This document shows positions 41,791-51,625 of a stretch of 64,000 bases of DNA, piece after piece. This DNA comes from Nostoc sp. CENA543. Its GTDB lineage: Bacteria > Cyanobacteriota > Cyanobacteriia > Cyanobacteriales > Nostocaceae. Location: assembly GCF_002896875.1 (NCBI RefSeq), contig NZ_CP023278.1, positions 1,364,001-1,428,000 of the forward strand, written 5' to 3'. The first letter of the stretch is position 1, and each line of letters opens with the position of its first letter. The translations under genes and the position numbers were made by a program. The notes below the pieces were generated by a model, which was given only the letters and a program-made list of their open reading frames with translations, was not told where the DNA came from and did not search any database.

Positions 41791-43082
41791 GAGCGACTGT
41801 GAATAACCCCAATTATTTTAGCGATCGCGCACCGATTAAAGGCATAGTTTTAATAGTTGATGATAATCCTCATAATTTACAAGTTTTATCAAGTTTTTTA
41901 GATGAATCTAGTTTTGAAGTTTGGGCAGCACGTAGCGGTGAAAAAGCCCTACAAAGATTAGAACATGATTTATTACCAGACTTAATTTTATTAGATGTGA
42001 TGATGCCTGGTATGGACGGTTTTGAAACTTGTCAACACCTCAAAAGTGACCCACGTTTTTGGGATATTCCCGTCATATTTATGACTGCACTTTCAGAAAC
42101 AGCCGACAAAGTTAAAGGTTTTCAACTAGGAGCAGTAGACTACATTACTAAACCTTTTCAACATGAAGAAGTTTTAGTCAGAATTGAACATCAATTAAAA
42201 TTGAGATATCTGACATCACGCTTAATTGCCAAAAACGAAGAACTACAAAAAACCCAAACCCAACTCATTCAAACCGAAAAAATTGCGAGTTTAGGTCAAA
42301 TGGCAGCCGGTATTGCCCATGAAGTAAATAATCCCATCAATTTTATCGCAGGCAACTTAAATTTTGTCCAACAATATGTACAAGATTTAACAGATTTACT
42401 CAAACTTTATCAAAAGTATTTGCCCAATCCCCCACAGGAAATTCAGACTGTGATTCAAACAAATGACTTCAGCTATATCTTAGATGATTTATATAATGTT
42501 ATTCAATCAATGAAATTAGGTACAGAACGCGTTACCGAAATTGTCTCCTCATTAAACAAATTTTCCCGCAATCGTGAAACAGGTAAAAAATTAGCTAATC
42601 TCCATGAAGCCTTAGAAAGTACACTACTAATTCTTGGACATCGACTTAAAGCTAACCCCCAACGTCCAGCTATTGAAGTTATTAAAGAGTATGGAGATTT
42701 GCCATTAATTGATTGCTATCTTGGGGAAATTAGCCAAGTTTTTATGAATCTAATTACTAATGCTATTGATGCTATTGAAGAGTCACAAAAAAATCAGAAC
42801 TACCATGAAATACTCCAACATCCTGGGCAGATTATTCTCAAAACAGAGGTAATAGCAGAGCGAGTCATCTGCCGAATTTCTGACAATGGCACAGGAATTA
42901 GTGATGAAGTAAAAAATCAAATATTTAATGCTTTTTATACTACTAAGCCCATCGGTAAAGGTACTGGTTTAGGTTTATCAATAGCTCACCAAATTATAGT
43001 TGTGAATCATAACGGCAAAATCTTATGTAATTCTCAACCAGGATCAGGACTAGAATTTATCATTGAATTACCTATAAATTAA
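41787..43082 (+). CDS. Receiver-histidine kinase
   Basis: 431 residues. Receiver domain at the N-terminus (VLIVDDNPHNLQ; phospho-Asp in ILLDVMMPG, about residue 68; Lys in YITKPF), then HisKA-like with AGIAHEVNNPINF (about 176) and HATPase (NAIDAIEE, DNGTGI, GKGTGLGLS). Soluble. It likely takes the phosphate or signal from the membrane kinase encoded just upstream with a four-base overlap. The same kinase core (RLKANPQRPAIEVIKEYG) is found in the 1800-residue protein at 51626-57028, so the two are paralogous. Confidence 0.94.
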   Translation: MRATVNNPNYFSDRAPIKGIVLIVDDNPHNLQVLSSFLDESSFEVWAARSGEKALQRLEHDLLPDLILLDVMMPGMDGFETCQHLKSDPRFWDIPVIFMTALSETADKVKGFQLGAVDYITKPFQHEEVLVRIEHQLKLRYLTSRLIAKNEELQKTQTQLIQTEKIASLGQMAAGIAHEVNNPINFIAGNLNFVQQYVQDLTDLLKLYQKYLPNPPQEIQTVIQTNDFSYILDDLYNVIQSMKLGTERVTEIVSSLNKFSRNRETGKKLANLHEALESTLLILGHRLKANPQRPAIEVIKEYGDLPLIDCYLGEISQVFMNLITNAIDAIEESQKNQNYHEILQHPGQIILKTEVIAERVICRISDNGTGISDEVKNQIFNAFYTTKPIGKGTGLGLSIAHQIIVVNHNGKILCNSQPGSGLEFIIELPIN

Positions 43083-43197
43083 TATATTCGACATAGATAA
43101 AGGCTTGTAGTAATAACTAAAGTTATTACTACAAGCCTTTATCTTAGTGTTTTTACATGACTTAATATAGTTTGGTTTTTGCAAATCGTTCTACTTA

Positions 43198-43320
43198 AGG
43201 ACTTCCAGAAAATAAATTATCCAATTTCCGAGAGAGAATATTTTGATTTTTCCCCCTGCCCTCTGCCCCCTGCACTCCTGCTAATCAAAGCGATTGTATA
43301 TTTTTTTAGTTGGAAGTCCC
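43198..43320. repeat. MITE-like element, GGGACTTCCA family, copy 2
   Basis: AGGACTTCCA (43198-43207) and TGGAAGTCCC (43311-43320). Very similar to 27043-27158 outside the C-rich middle. The right end lies one base from the stop codon of the VanY-like gene. Confidence 0.75.
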
Positions 43321-43321
43321 A

Positions 43322-44158
43322 TTAAAGCGGTGTTACCCAATAGCTAATTCCCTTTTCTACTTTATTGACTAACCCTAAATTGACTAAATCTGATTCAGTT
43401 AAACCTAAGTAAGTCCAGTGGGGTACATCATTAACCACAGTTTGAAACCAGCCATATTCATTGAGTGTCTTTCTTTGTTGCTGATTAGATATTCGCAAAT
43501 CAATTGCTAATCCCCACAGATGTTGCGATGCGCCTGGAGGTGCGACGGTACTGAGAATGGCTGTTTCTTGTCCTTGTTTGACTTTATCTAAGGTATGTTG
43601 GTTAGCATATTTATGCCAGAATCTTAAATTAGTAGCAAAAGTGCGAGTACAATCACCAGAACCGTATCCAGATTTTAAAGGAATATTTTGTTGAGAACGG
43701 GCTTGATTTAAAGCTGTGGCGGCTATTGCTTGGAGGTAACAATCATTTGTTCCCTCGATTTTCACCATTGTTAAATTATTTTGAAATGTTTGGGTTTCTT
43801 GCTCGTTATTGAGCAGCACATTTGATGGTAATTTGACAGTTGTTAATTGATTAATAAAAACTGCTCCGTAGGCTTTGAGCAGGATATATTCATAACTTCC
43901 CGGCTGGGGAATGTTAGATAAATGACTGGCGATCGCGCTTAAAAACCTTTCTTTATCAGTCTGTGGAATGTTAAAGTTAGGTGTGGGTGAAATTGGTACT
44001 GAACCATTAGGAACACAGGATGGAGAATTAACTGTGTTACACGCATTGGACGTTTGTACATTGGGTTGATGAAGATTAATCCTGGTGATAGCCACGACTA
44101 TACAAATTACCAATATAGATATAAAAATATAAATTGCTTTTTTGATAATTAATCTCAT
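43322..44158 (-). CDS. VanY-like D-alanyl-D-alanine carboxypeptidase, membrane-anchored
   Basis: 278 residues. One N-terminal helix (AIYIFISILVICIVVAI) anchors or exports it; a Pro/Ser/Asn linker follows. The C-terminal M15 peptidase part shows PPGASQHLWGLAIDLRIS (His and Asp zinc ligands in the SxHxxGxAxD motif) and NDVPHWTYLG (third His). It trims peptidoglycan stem peptides in the periplasm. The stop codon adjoins a MITE-like element. Confidence 0.85.
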   Translation of the reverse strand: MRLIIKKAIYIFISILVICIVVAITRINLHQPNVQTSNACNTVNSPSCVPNGSVPISPTPNFNIPQTDKERFLSAIASHLSNIPQPGSYEYILLKAYGAVFINQLTTVKLPSNVLLNNEQETQTFQNNLTMVKIEGTNDCYLQAIAATALNQARSQQNIPLKSGYGSGDCTRTFATNLRFWHKYANQHTLDKVKQGQETAILSTVAPPGASQHLWGLAIDLRISNQQQRKTLNEYGWFQTVVNDVPHWTYLGLTESDLVNLGLVNKVEKGISYWVTPL

Positions 44159-44372
44159 GGGGATAAGTTAGTTTGTCAGGTTGCCTTTCACCATATTACA
44201 AAATTATATAAATGTTGATTTTAAACTTCACTTTCATATTCATCAAAAATGTGTAATTATTTCGAGTCTGATGAATTAACACATCTTCAAATCTCCAGAC
44301 ACATATACATCAATACAATCACTGAATTAAGTTAACATTAGTAGTAATTCTCAATTTGCTCACCCTGTACGT

Positions 44373-46295
44373 ATGACCATGCACAAGTCCGTTGAATTTC
44401 AAGACGCTTTTGATGTCATCGTCGTCGGTGCAGGTCACTCCGGTTGCGAAGCAGCCCTTGCTACTGCCCGCCTCGGTTGTCGTACCCTGCTGTTGACATT
44501 AAATTTAGATAAAATCGCTTGGCAACCCTGTAACCCGGCTGTGGGTGGCCCTGCTAAATCTCAATTGACCCATGAAGTTGATGCTTTGGGTGGGGAAATT
44601 GGCAAAATGGCAGACCGCACATATCTACAAAAGCGCATCCTCAACTCTTCACGAGGCCCGGCGGTATGGGCATTACGCGCCCAAACTGACAAGCGGGAAT
44701 ATGCCGCCGTTATGAAAAATATTGTAGAAAACCAAGAAAATTTGAGCATCCGCGAAGGGATGGTAACAGACTTGGTTTTGGGTGCAAATGATGAAGTCAT
44801 TGGAGTAGAAACTTACTTTGGTGTGGCTTTTGAATGTAAAGCCGTAATTTTAACTACAGGCACATTTCTCGGCGGCAAAATTTGGGTAGGCAATAAGTCA
44901 ATGGCGGCGGGACGCGCCGGAGAATTTGCGGCGGAAGGTTTGACCCAAACTTTGAATCGTCTGGGATTTGAAACTGGTAGACTCAAAACTGGGACACCTG
45001 CACGGGTAGACAGGCGTTCAGTAGACTACAGCAAAATGGAACTCCAGCCGGGAGATGCGGAAGTCCGGTGGTTTAGTTTTGACCCCCAAGTGTGGGTAGA
45101 ACGGGAACAAATGCCTTGTCATATGACCCGCACCACCGCCGAAACCCATCGCTTAATTCAGGAAAACTTACATTTATCTCCGGTTTACGGTGGTTGGGTG
45201 GAAGCGAAAGGGCCGCGTTACTGTCCCAGCATTGAAGATAAGATTGTCCGCTTTGCCGATAAGGAAAGTCACCAAATCTTTATTGAACCGGAAGGACGAG
45301 ATATCCCCGAACTCTACATCCAAGGGTTTTCTACAGGGTTGCCGGAAAATTTGCAACTGCAAATGTTACGTAGTCTCCCTGGGTTAGAAAACTGTGTGAT
45401 GTTACGTCCAGCCTATGCGGTGGAATATGATTATTTACCTGCGACACAGTGTTATCCCACAATGATGACGAAAAAAATTGCGGGGTTATTCTGTGCGGGA
45501 CAGATTAACGGTACAACAGGCTATGAAGAAGCCGCAGCCCAAGGCATTGTGGCGGGAATCAACGCGGCGCGGTTGGTGCGTGGTCAAGAAATGATTATTT
45601 TCCCCCGTGAGCAAAGTTACCTGGGGACATTATTAGATGACTTGTGTACTAAAGATTTGCGCGAACCTTACCGGATGTTGACTAGTCGTTCTGAGTATAG
45701 GTTATTACTACGTTCTGATAATGCTGACCAACGGTTGACACCTTTGGGGAGGGAAATTGGCTTAATTGACGATCGCCGTTGGGAATTGTTCACCAACAAG
45801 CAAGCCCAGATTGCCGCCGAAAAAGAACGGTTGTATGCTACTAGAGTCAAAGAACATGAGGAAATTGGGAAAGCGATCGCCTCTGATACCCAACAAGCCA
45901 TCAAAGGTTCTATTACCCTAGCCGATTTGCTGCGTCGTCCGGGATTTCACTATGTAGACTTAGATAAATACGGACTTGGTAATTCTACCCTCACCCAAGC
46001 GGAACGAGAAGGGGCAGAAATTGACATTAAATATTCTGGCTATTTAGCAAGACAGCAAAGCCAAATCGAACAAATTGCCCGTCAAGCTAATCGCCCATTA
46101 CCAGCAGATTTAGACTACACAAAAATTGACACTCTGTCTAAAGAAGCACGGGAAAAACTCTCCCAAGTCAAACCCCTCACCATTGGTCAAGCCGCCCGCA
46201 TTGGTGGTGTGAATCCGGCTGATGTCAACGCTTTATTAATTTTTTTAGAATTGCGTCAATCTCAACCACAATCAGGGGTTGCGGCTTTGTCTTAA
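44373..46295 (+). CDS. mnmG: tRNA uridine 5-carboxymethylaminomethyl modification enzyme MnmG (GidA)
   Basis: 640 residues. With MnmE it modifies U34 of tRNAs using FAD and a folate. The FAD site [51 protein letters not shown] and [10 protein letters not shown] with conserved Cys are all diagnostic; the C-terminal helical domain has [13 protein letters not shown]. Alternative ATG two codons in (44379). The mnmE partner is not in the window. Confidence 0.97.
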   Translation: MTMHKSVEFQDAFDVIVVGAGHSGCEAALATARLGCRTLLLTLNLDKIAWQPCNPAVGGPAKSQLTHEVDALGGEIGKMADRTYLQKRILNSSRGPAVWALRAQTDKREYAAVMKNIVENQENLSIREGMVTDLVLGANDEVIGVETYFGVAFECKAVILTTGTFLGGKIWVGNKSMAAGRAGEFAAEGLTQTLNRLGFETGRLKTGTPARVDRRSVDYSKMELQPGDAEVRWFSFDPQVWVEREQMPCHMTRTTAETHRLIQENLHLSPVYGGWVEAKGPRYCPSIEDKIVRFADKESHQIFIEPEGRDIPELYIQGFSTGLPENLQLQMLRSLPGLENCVMLRPAYAVEYDYLPATQCYPTMMTKKIAGLFCAGQINGTTGYEEAAAQGIVAGINAARLVRGQEMIIFPREQSYLGTLLDDLCTKDLREPYRMLTSRSEYRLLLRSDNADQRLTPLGREIGLIDDRRWELFTNKQAQIAAEKERLYATRVKEHEEIGKAIASDTQQAIKGSITLADLLRRPGFHYVDLDKYGLGNSTLTQAEREGAEIDIKYSGYLARQQSQIEQIARQANRPLPADLDYTKIDTLSKEAREKLSQVKPLTIGQAARIGGVNPADVNALLIFLELRQSQPQSGVAALS

Positions 46296-46521
46296 CTTCA
46301 TCTTTATGAAGGGTGAGTATATTAGAAGTGGGATGGGTATGATAGATGACAAGAATTCAACCCTGGCATCATCAATGATCCCCGATTAGGAGTTGAATTT
46401 CATACATTAAACAATCAACTCGTCTAGTCTGGACAGAAGATTGGCTAATTTGAAAATCCTGATACCCAGGTAAAAGGGGCGGTGTTGCCCCATCCTGGCA
46501 ACTACCACCTAACATTTGCTT

Positions 46522-47847
46522 ATGTTACTAGAAGCTAGCTCCAATCTGATTATCCCCGAACCATCAGAAGACCTCATTGTTAACGAACCGTGGTCAATAG
46601 AATTCTATGCTGATGGCTTGATGGATGAATTGTTTGCCAGTATCGACGAAATACTGGATGTCAATTTCAACCATCATCAATCACCACGCCAAGGGACTGC
46701 ACCGAGAAGCGACTGGTCATATACTTCCCAGCAAACCACCATAGAGCATGACCATCTGCAAACCGTAGAAGTCCCGCAGATTGTTTTACCGAATACAACC
46801 AAGCGCACCGTACAGACTGTTGCCACCATTAGCAACAAACAAGTCAATTCCGTTGTCGTTGAACAACCCCAAGTTAAATCAATCACTCAGGTTACTCAAA
46901 CAGCTAAACTCACCTTGGGTAAACTGCTGATTGTGGGTACAACTATTGGTGTGGCGATCGCTGGTGTACTATATATATTCCAGTCGGGAGGTTTAGTTGT
47001 TCTCACCTCTCAATTCAAGCAGCCAAATATTTATACTCCCACAGATCAAGTACCGACAAAACCAGATGTCCAAGCTGAGTTAGTGAACTACATGATGGGA
47101 GCATTAGCTGTCATTGATGGTAAAGAAAACAAAACTCAAAGTCAAGTTCGTTCTCCATTAGCCAATCGGGTAATTACCAATCCTACATCCTTAGCTTTAT
47201 CTAACAATCAACCCATAGGTAATCTACCATCACCCCTCACTGCCAACAATACAGCACCTACACCTGGTCGGTCTGCTAACGTTGTGGAGCGCATTCAATA
47301 TATTCCTGTGTTCCAACCACCTTTACCAATGCGCTCTGCACTCCCACCAGTTCCTAATTTAGTTTCACCCTTACCACCAGTTGCCAATCAACCAAATGCA
47401 GTCAAGAACACTTTAAATCAAGTGCAACCAGCCGGCAAACCCAGCAGCGTCAATATGTTAGCGGCGGCGGTGCGTTCTGATATGAAACCTGTAGCTGTGC
47501 GAAATGCACCGATAAAAGTGCAACAGTCACCCAGTTCTTTACCTAATTTACCGGTTGTTCCCTTCGGTACCAGTTTACCAAGACCATCTACCAACACAGA
47601 AGCCGTCCAAGTTGCGTCCCTCAACGTTACCCCTCCTGCACCCGCACCTAGCAACACATTAGAAGGATTACTAGAGTTAGGGAATAAATCTGTAGCACTA
47701 TTTCAAATTAACGGCGTTAGTCGTCGCGTTAGCATCGGTGAAAGCATTGGCTCTAGTGGTTGGACATTAGTAGAAGTTAATAACGGTGAAGCCATAGTCC
47801 GGCGTAATGGCGAGGTACGCTCGATTTTCACAGGACAAAAATTGTAA
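46522..47847 (+). CDS. Single-pass membrane protein with GspC/PilP-like C-terminal domain
   Basis: 441 residues. An acidic cytoplasmic N-terminus (PEPSEDLIVNEPWSIEFYAD), one membrane helix at about 132-155 (LLIVGTTIGVAIAGVLYIF), a long Pro/Asn/Val-rich periplasmic linker, and a final ~60-residue beta domain (SVALFQINGVSRRVSIGES, then SGWTLVEVNNGEAIVRRNG) like the homology region of GspC/PilP of secretion and pilus systems. A role in envelope assembly is an inference. No ribosome-binding site is evident; TTG 46516 is an alternative. Confidence 0.7.
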   Translation: MLLEASSNLIIPEPSEDLIVNEPWSIEFYADGLMDELFASIDEILDVNFNHHQSPRQGTAPRSDWSYTSQQTTIEHDHLQTVEVPQIVLPNTTKRTVQTVATISNKQVNSVVVEQPQVKSITQVTQTAKLTLGKLLIVGTTIGVAIAGVLYIFQSGGLVVLTSQFKQPNIYTPTDQVPTKPDVQAELVNYMMGALAVIDGKENKTQSQVRSPLANRVITNPTSLALSNNQPIGNLPSPLTANNTAPTPGRSANVVERIQYIPVFQPPLPMRSALPPVPNLVSPLPPVANQPNAVKNTLNQVQPAGKPSSVNMLAAAVRSDMKPVAVRNAPIKVQQSPSSLPNLPVVPFGTSLPRPSTNTEAVQVASLNVTPPAPAPSNTLEGLLELGNKSVALFQINGVSRRVSIGESIGSSGWTLVEVNNGEAIVRRNGEVRSIFTGQKL

Positions 47848-47975
47848 TATCAATTCGCCATGAAGAAATGAGATCCAGCCAAGATGGTATTTGTAGTAGT
47901 TTTGAGCAGGGTGAAAATTAGGGACACTTAATTGTTGTGTCCCTAAGTTTACCAAAGAAGGAATTTTGAATTTAA

Positions 47976-49538
47976 CTAACTCCTCGCTGGTGGATTGATT
48001 TCAAAGTGAATATGATGATGATGACCACTTAGAGGTTGACAAAGTCCTTCTCCTACGAGGGTGGGATCATTGAAAAATACGGCATTTCCACGGACTAGCT
48101 TTTGTTTGCGAATTGATTGGAGAATAGCCCGCGCCGCCTCTCGATCATATGGTGCATTTGTATAAGAAATACCGCCGAAATTGCCATCCTTTCTTGGTAA
48201 GAAAACATCGCACATTAGACCAGTTTCATGTCCGTGGTGGTCAGGAGTGTCGCCGCCATGAGGTAAACTGGCATCATTAATGGCGAATGGTGCGGCATCG
48301 GGGCGAGTATTGCGATAAGTATTTTGGTAGTCTTGGGCAATGGCTAGAATTGTCTCGGCTAGCCAGTGTGTACCGAAGTCGTGTTTATCTTGGGTTTCTG
48401 CGAGTTCACCGTTAATAAAACCGTTCTGAGGTTGGCTTTCTGGCATTAATACCCATCTTGGTGCATTAGCAGCTTGCAACCATCGGTGAGTAGTACCATC
48501 AACATCAACTCTACCATCACCTTGAATGGTACTACGACCAGCAATAATTGATTGAAACAGGCGAATTGCGTCGTATAGTCCTCTGTCGAAACTGGGTGTG
48601 TTGGGGTCGCCTACCCAGGTGTAACCTAGTTCATGGAGTCTAGCTTTGACGGCTTGCACGTCTTGTGGTTTGTTGACTCCGCCTACCCCTACGCTACCGG
48701 TGAGTTGAATGACTCTGGCTTCGGTTTTGCTTGCAGTTGACTCATTCTGTTGAGAAACGCCAGTGATAACTTTAAATTTAAGTTCTAGACTTTGGTCATC
48801 GATCGCTAGTAACATAGTGCGATCGCCTGCTTGATTAAATACAAAGTTGTATCGCCATTTGCCATCCTCACCAATTGTGACACCAGAGGCAGGGAAGCGA
48901 TCGTCAATCATCACCGACACAGTTCTACCTTTGTCAGTTAATCGCGCTATACCTTCCATACTAAAAACTTGTCCAACAGACACTTCTTGCGGCGCACGTA
49001 GGATTTGTAATTGTTCTACGGCAGTGGGGGAAGCGAGAACTGCTACACTATTGGTATTGGTGAGTAATTTTTGAGCTTCTGGAAGTAATCTTACTACCTT
49101 AGAAACATAATCAGGGTCGGTGGAAAAACTTTTAGTTCTGAGAAAACCCAGAAAGTTTTCTGGTGTATTGGTATGTTCTTCTAAACCTTTGTAGGGAGAA
49201 CGGGTGAGAAATTTCCAATAGCCAACAATAAATGCCTCAACATCGATAAACTGACAAAATTCGACTGCTTCTTTTTCTGATGGCACTTTAATTTTTAAAG
49301 GTTCAGCAAAACCCATCATGTCGGGACTGCGCCATTTCAATCCAGCAAAATTATTACCTTTAATTGCTAGTTCGCTAGTGGCTCTCCCTGATTCTAATAA
49401 CCATTGTGCCAGGGTAGTTTCCTTTAAAATCTGGCGATTAATCTCAGATATTTTCTCTACCTTAATACCAACTTTGGTAAAAATTGCAGCTAAATCAGTT
49501 TGTGCATATTTACTAATTAAATCATCTAATAATCCCAT
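47976..49538 (-). CDS. Multidomain peptidoglycan hydrolase without signal peptide
   Basis: 520 residues. Domain 1 (about 1-160) is glucosaminidase/FlgJ-like with catalytic Glu in AQWLLESGRATS. A beta domain follows (about 185-260). Domain 3 (about 275-355) is a peptidoglycan-binding-like helical unit (AVKARLHELGYTWVG). Domain 4 (about 380-520) is a LAS/MepA-type metallopeptidase with HGGDTPDHHGHETGLMCD and HHHHIHFEI zinc motifs. The start MGLLDDLISKYAQ has no signal sequence. It follows an amidase gene on the same strand. Confidence 0.82.
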   Translation of the reverse strand: MGLLDDLISKYAQTDLAAIFTKVGIKVEKISEINRQILKETTLAQWLLESGRATSELAIKGNNFAGLKWRSPDMMGFAEPLKIKVPSEKEAVEFCQFIDVEAFIVGYWKFLTRSPYKGLEEHTNTPENFLGFLRTKSFSTDPDYVSKVVRLLPEAQKLLTNTNSVAVLASPTAVEQLQILRAPQEVSVGQVFSMEGIARLTDKGRTVSVMIDDRFPASGVTIGEDGKWRYNFVFNQAGDRTMLLAIDDQSLELKFKVITGVSQQNESTASKTEARVIQLTGSVGVGGVNKPQDVQAVKARLHELGYTWVGDPNTPSFDRGLYDAIRLFQSIIAGRSTIQGDGRVDVDGTTHRWLQAANAPRWVLMPESQPQNGFINGELAETQDKHDFGTHWLAETILAIAQDYQNTYRNTRPDAAPFAINDASLPHGGDTPDHHGHETGLMCDVFLPRKDGNFGGISYTNAPYDREAARAILQSIRKQKLVRGNAVFFNDPTLVGEGLCQPLSGHHHHIHFEINPPARS

Positions 49539-49572
49539 AAATCACCCTTGTAAAAATACTAGGATTCAGTTC

Positions 49573-49765
49573 GTAGTAAGGACTTTAGTCCTTTTCTGTT
49601 TGCGGAGCTTTTCGTAGAGAGAACTTTATTTCTCTCTACAAATCTTTAATTATTTACCTTGTTCTACTTAAAGTTAGAGAAAATCAGCTTGTAGTAAGGG
49701 CTACCTTGTGGGTTCTGCGAAGAAGAATAGCCCTTTTATGAGGACTAAAGTCCTTACTACAAACC
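49573..49765. repeat. Two dispersed repeats of the GTAGTAAGGACTTTAGTCC family
   Basis: GTAGTAAGGACTTTAGTCC at 49573-49591 (imperfect right end near 49640) and GTAGTAAGGGCTACC to GGACTAAAGTCCTTACTAC at 49691-49765. Same family as the repeat split by the IS at 7580. Confidence 0.7.
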
Positions 49766-49784
49766 TTGATTTACACAGTCCTAT

Positions 49785-50573
49785 TTATTTAACACCTGTT
49801 GGGACTGCAACATCAGCTTTTTCTAGGATTTTGCAATGTTCAGCAAACACGAAATGTTTATTGCGATCGCCTATACTTTTATCAGTCCAAGTTACGCAAT
49901 AATGCTGTTCTTCAAAAACGTAATTTAAAATCGAGTAATTTCCTGGCTGAATGCTAAATACACTTTCCTTGGGTAAGTCTGAAGCTTGCTGTGTAGATGG
50001 TTTTAAAACAGTTGGAACTGTAATTTCTAAGATGTAATCTTTATCTGGTTTAGGCTCATCCTCATCTCCTTCTCCAATTAACCCATCCTTAATGGCTTCT
50101 GCCATTTGTTCAGCATTAAATCGCTCCATATCTATGGGCGAATTGCAAAAACAGCATTCTACTAAAATGGCTGGCATTGCTGTATGTTTCAAAACGAAGA
50201 AGTTTCCTGATTTGACACCTCTATTTCTAAAGCCAAGTTTCAAAATCTCTTTGAGAACAGACTCAGCTATGCCTTTAGATGCGTTGCTAATAGCGAAAAC
50301 CTCTGTACCATCGGCTTTAGACTTAGCTGAATTAAAGTGAATTGAGACAAAAACATTCACATTATTCTCATTAGCTTTATCTGTACGTTGTCTCAGAGAA
50401 TTATCAAGACTAACGGCAGTTTTAGGAGTGCAATCAATAACAGTATGACCTGCATCCTTGAGCTTTTTGATTAACAATGTACCAACTTCTTTGGTTAAAT
50501 CATCTTCTTTTTTAAGACCAACTGTACCTGTATCATAAGGGCAGTTGTGTCCCATATCAATACCAAATTTCAT
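49785..50573 (-). CDS. N-acetylmuramoyl-L-alanine amidase (Amidase_3) without signal peptide
   Basis: 262 residues. The zinc amidase domain (1-165) is complete: His in IDMGHNCPYDTG, Glu in DDLTKEVG, His in VFVSIHFNSA, catalytic Glu in AILVECCFC. The C-terminal ~90 residues (ILEITVPTVLKPSTQQASDL and on) look like a beta-rich module for binding, not recognised. It starts MKFGIDMGHN right at the first strand, so there is no signal sequence. An HLR1-like site lies about 90 bases upstream. The peptidoglycan-hydrolase gene 246 bases downstream is likely a functional partner. Confidence 0.9.
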   Translation of the reverse strand: MKFGIDMGHNCPYDTGTVGLKKEDDLTKEVGTLLIKKLKDAGHTVIDCTPKTAVSLDNSLRQRTDKANENNVNVFVSIHFNSAKSKADGTEVFAISNASKGIAESVLKEILKLGFRNRGVKSGNFFVLKHTAMPAILVECCFCNSPIDMERFNAEQMAEAIKDGLIGEGDEDEPKPDKDYILEITVPTVLKPSTQQASDLPKESVFSIQPGNYSILNYVFEEQHYCVTWTDKSIGDRNKHFVFAEHCKILEKADVAVPTGVK

Positions 50574-50631
50574 CGGTTTATTTCCTGGTTAAGTGAATGT
50601 GTCAATTACATTCATAACCTCAAGGCGATCG

Positions 50632-50676
50632 CTTTGTCAGTGAGAAAAGGTGAGAACTCTGTAAATATACGTAAAC
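50632..50676 (-). promoter_or_regulatory. HLR1-like (RpaB) direct-repeat site upstream of the amidase gene
   Basis: On the minus strand TTTACGTA-TA-TTTACAGA fits the HLR1 pattern (G/T)TTACA(T/A)(T/A)NN(G/T)TTACA(T/A)(T/A) with two mismatches (50658-50675). The flanking CTTTGTCAGTG and AAAAGGTGAGAA blocks recur upstream of the giant kinase. Confidence 0.45.
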
Positions 50677-50743
50677 AGTTACTAACTAAGATTTTTCTGT
50701 TGTTCTGATAAAATCTGAATTTTTATATAAATTTATGTTCAGT

Positions 50744-50795
50744 CATTGTGAGCGCAGCAATCCCAGAGACTTTGCGATTGCTGCGCTCACAATGA
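50744..50795. repeat. Perfect 20-bp-stem hairpin repeat
   Basis: TCATTGTGAGCGCAGCAATC (50744-50763) and its exact reverse complement (50776-50795), 12-base loop. Such palindromes are frequent between cyanobacterial genes. Confidence 0.8.
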
Positions 50796-50899
50796 TACCA
50801 TTTCACGAAAAATCTGATACAGATGTAAACCCTAAAATCCTTGCTACATCTAAGTTTTTTAATTGCGAATTGCGAATTGCGAATTGTGAATTGGTATGA
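50793..50899. repeat. MITE-like element, TGATACCATTTCAC family, copy 2
   Basis: Same 100-bp core as the element inside tnpB (37126-37239), with three heptamers instead of four. Confidence 0.8.
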
Positions 50900-50950
50900 C
50901 ACCTAGAGATCAAAAAGTATGAACCCAAAACCCCAAAATTAAAGCGTGTA

Positions 50951-51514
50951 TTACTCCACAGAACCCCAAAACCAGTTGCCTATAGCACCAGTTTCTTTCT
51001 CAGTTAGAAATTCTCTTTTAGCAGAAACAAACTCTTTTTTAGAGATGATGCCGTCCTGATTAATATCAAGCTTAGAGAAGACAAAAGCTGATTGTTTAGC
51101 ATCTAGGTCAAACACACTGAAAAATAGACTATGCTCTTGTTGTGATATTTGACCATCACCGTCTAAATCAACAATATCAAACAAAGTTTCTATTAAAGGG
51201 TCGTTGTAATCTGGATTTGAAACTACTTTCTCTACACTCTGACAAAATTCTTCAGAACTTACCTTACCATCTCCATCCAAATCCGCCTTAGACCAAAAAT
51301 TCTCCCAAATATGAAGCCACTTAAATAACAAATCTTTGTGAATATCTGAACCAATCTCTGCGCTACGAATTTTGGCGAACCTCTGAGCAAAAATCTCAGC
51401 ATCTTCCTTTCCAATGAAGCCTGAATTATCGGCATCCAGACACTGAAAGTGATGCAGTAACTTTTTTCTATGATATTCGCTTAACAATGCTTTTCCTCTT
51501 TGCCGACTAAACAT
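50951..51514 (-). CDS. Four-EF-hand calcium-binding protein
   Basis: 187 residues with four EF-hand loops: DADNSGFIGKED, DLDGDGKVSSEE, DLDGDGQISQQE and DINQDGIISKKE. Loops two to four have all ligand positions. It resembles sarcoplasmic-type calcium-binding proteins found in actinobacteria and cyanobacteria and is probably a cytosolic Ca2+ sensor or buffer. No signal peptide; the C-terminus is short (IGNWFWGSVE). Same strand as the hydrolase genes but 377 bases upstream of them, so not necessarily in the same transcript. Confidence 0.93.
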   Translation of the reverse strand: MFSRQRGKALLSEYHRKKLLHHFQCLDADNSGFIGKEDAEIFAQRFAKIRSAEIGSDIHKDLLFKWLHIWENFWSKADLDGDGKVSSEEFCQSVEKVVSNPDYNDPLIETLFDIVDLDGDGQISQQEHSLFFSVFDLDAKQSAFVFSKLDINQDGIISKKEFVSAKREFLTEKETGAIGNWFWGSVE

Positions 51515-51625
51515 ACTTACATTACCACATCAGTACGGAGTTGATAACAACACCTGCAAGTATGCGTAATTATCACACGAGGATTTCAGATTTTCACGAA
51601 TAGTGGCTCTTTACGAACAAATTCG

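Larger units (their letters stand above)
50574..50950. other. Intergenic region with HLR1-like box, hairpin and MITE-like element
   Basis: From the amidase start: an HLR1-like motif (50632-50676), a 20-bp-stem hairpin (50744-50795) overlapping a TGATACCATTTCAC element (50793-50899), then the end of the EF-hand gene. Confidence 0.7.

Noticed and set aside
47976-51514. Prophage lysis cassette
   Set aside because: No holin, tail, capsid, integrase or attachment-site genes are found around the hydrolases, so phage origin is only a possibility.
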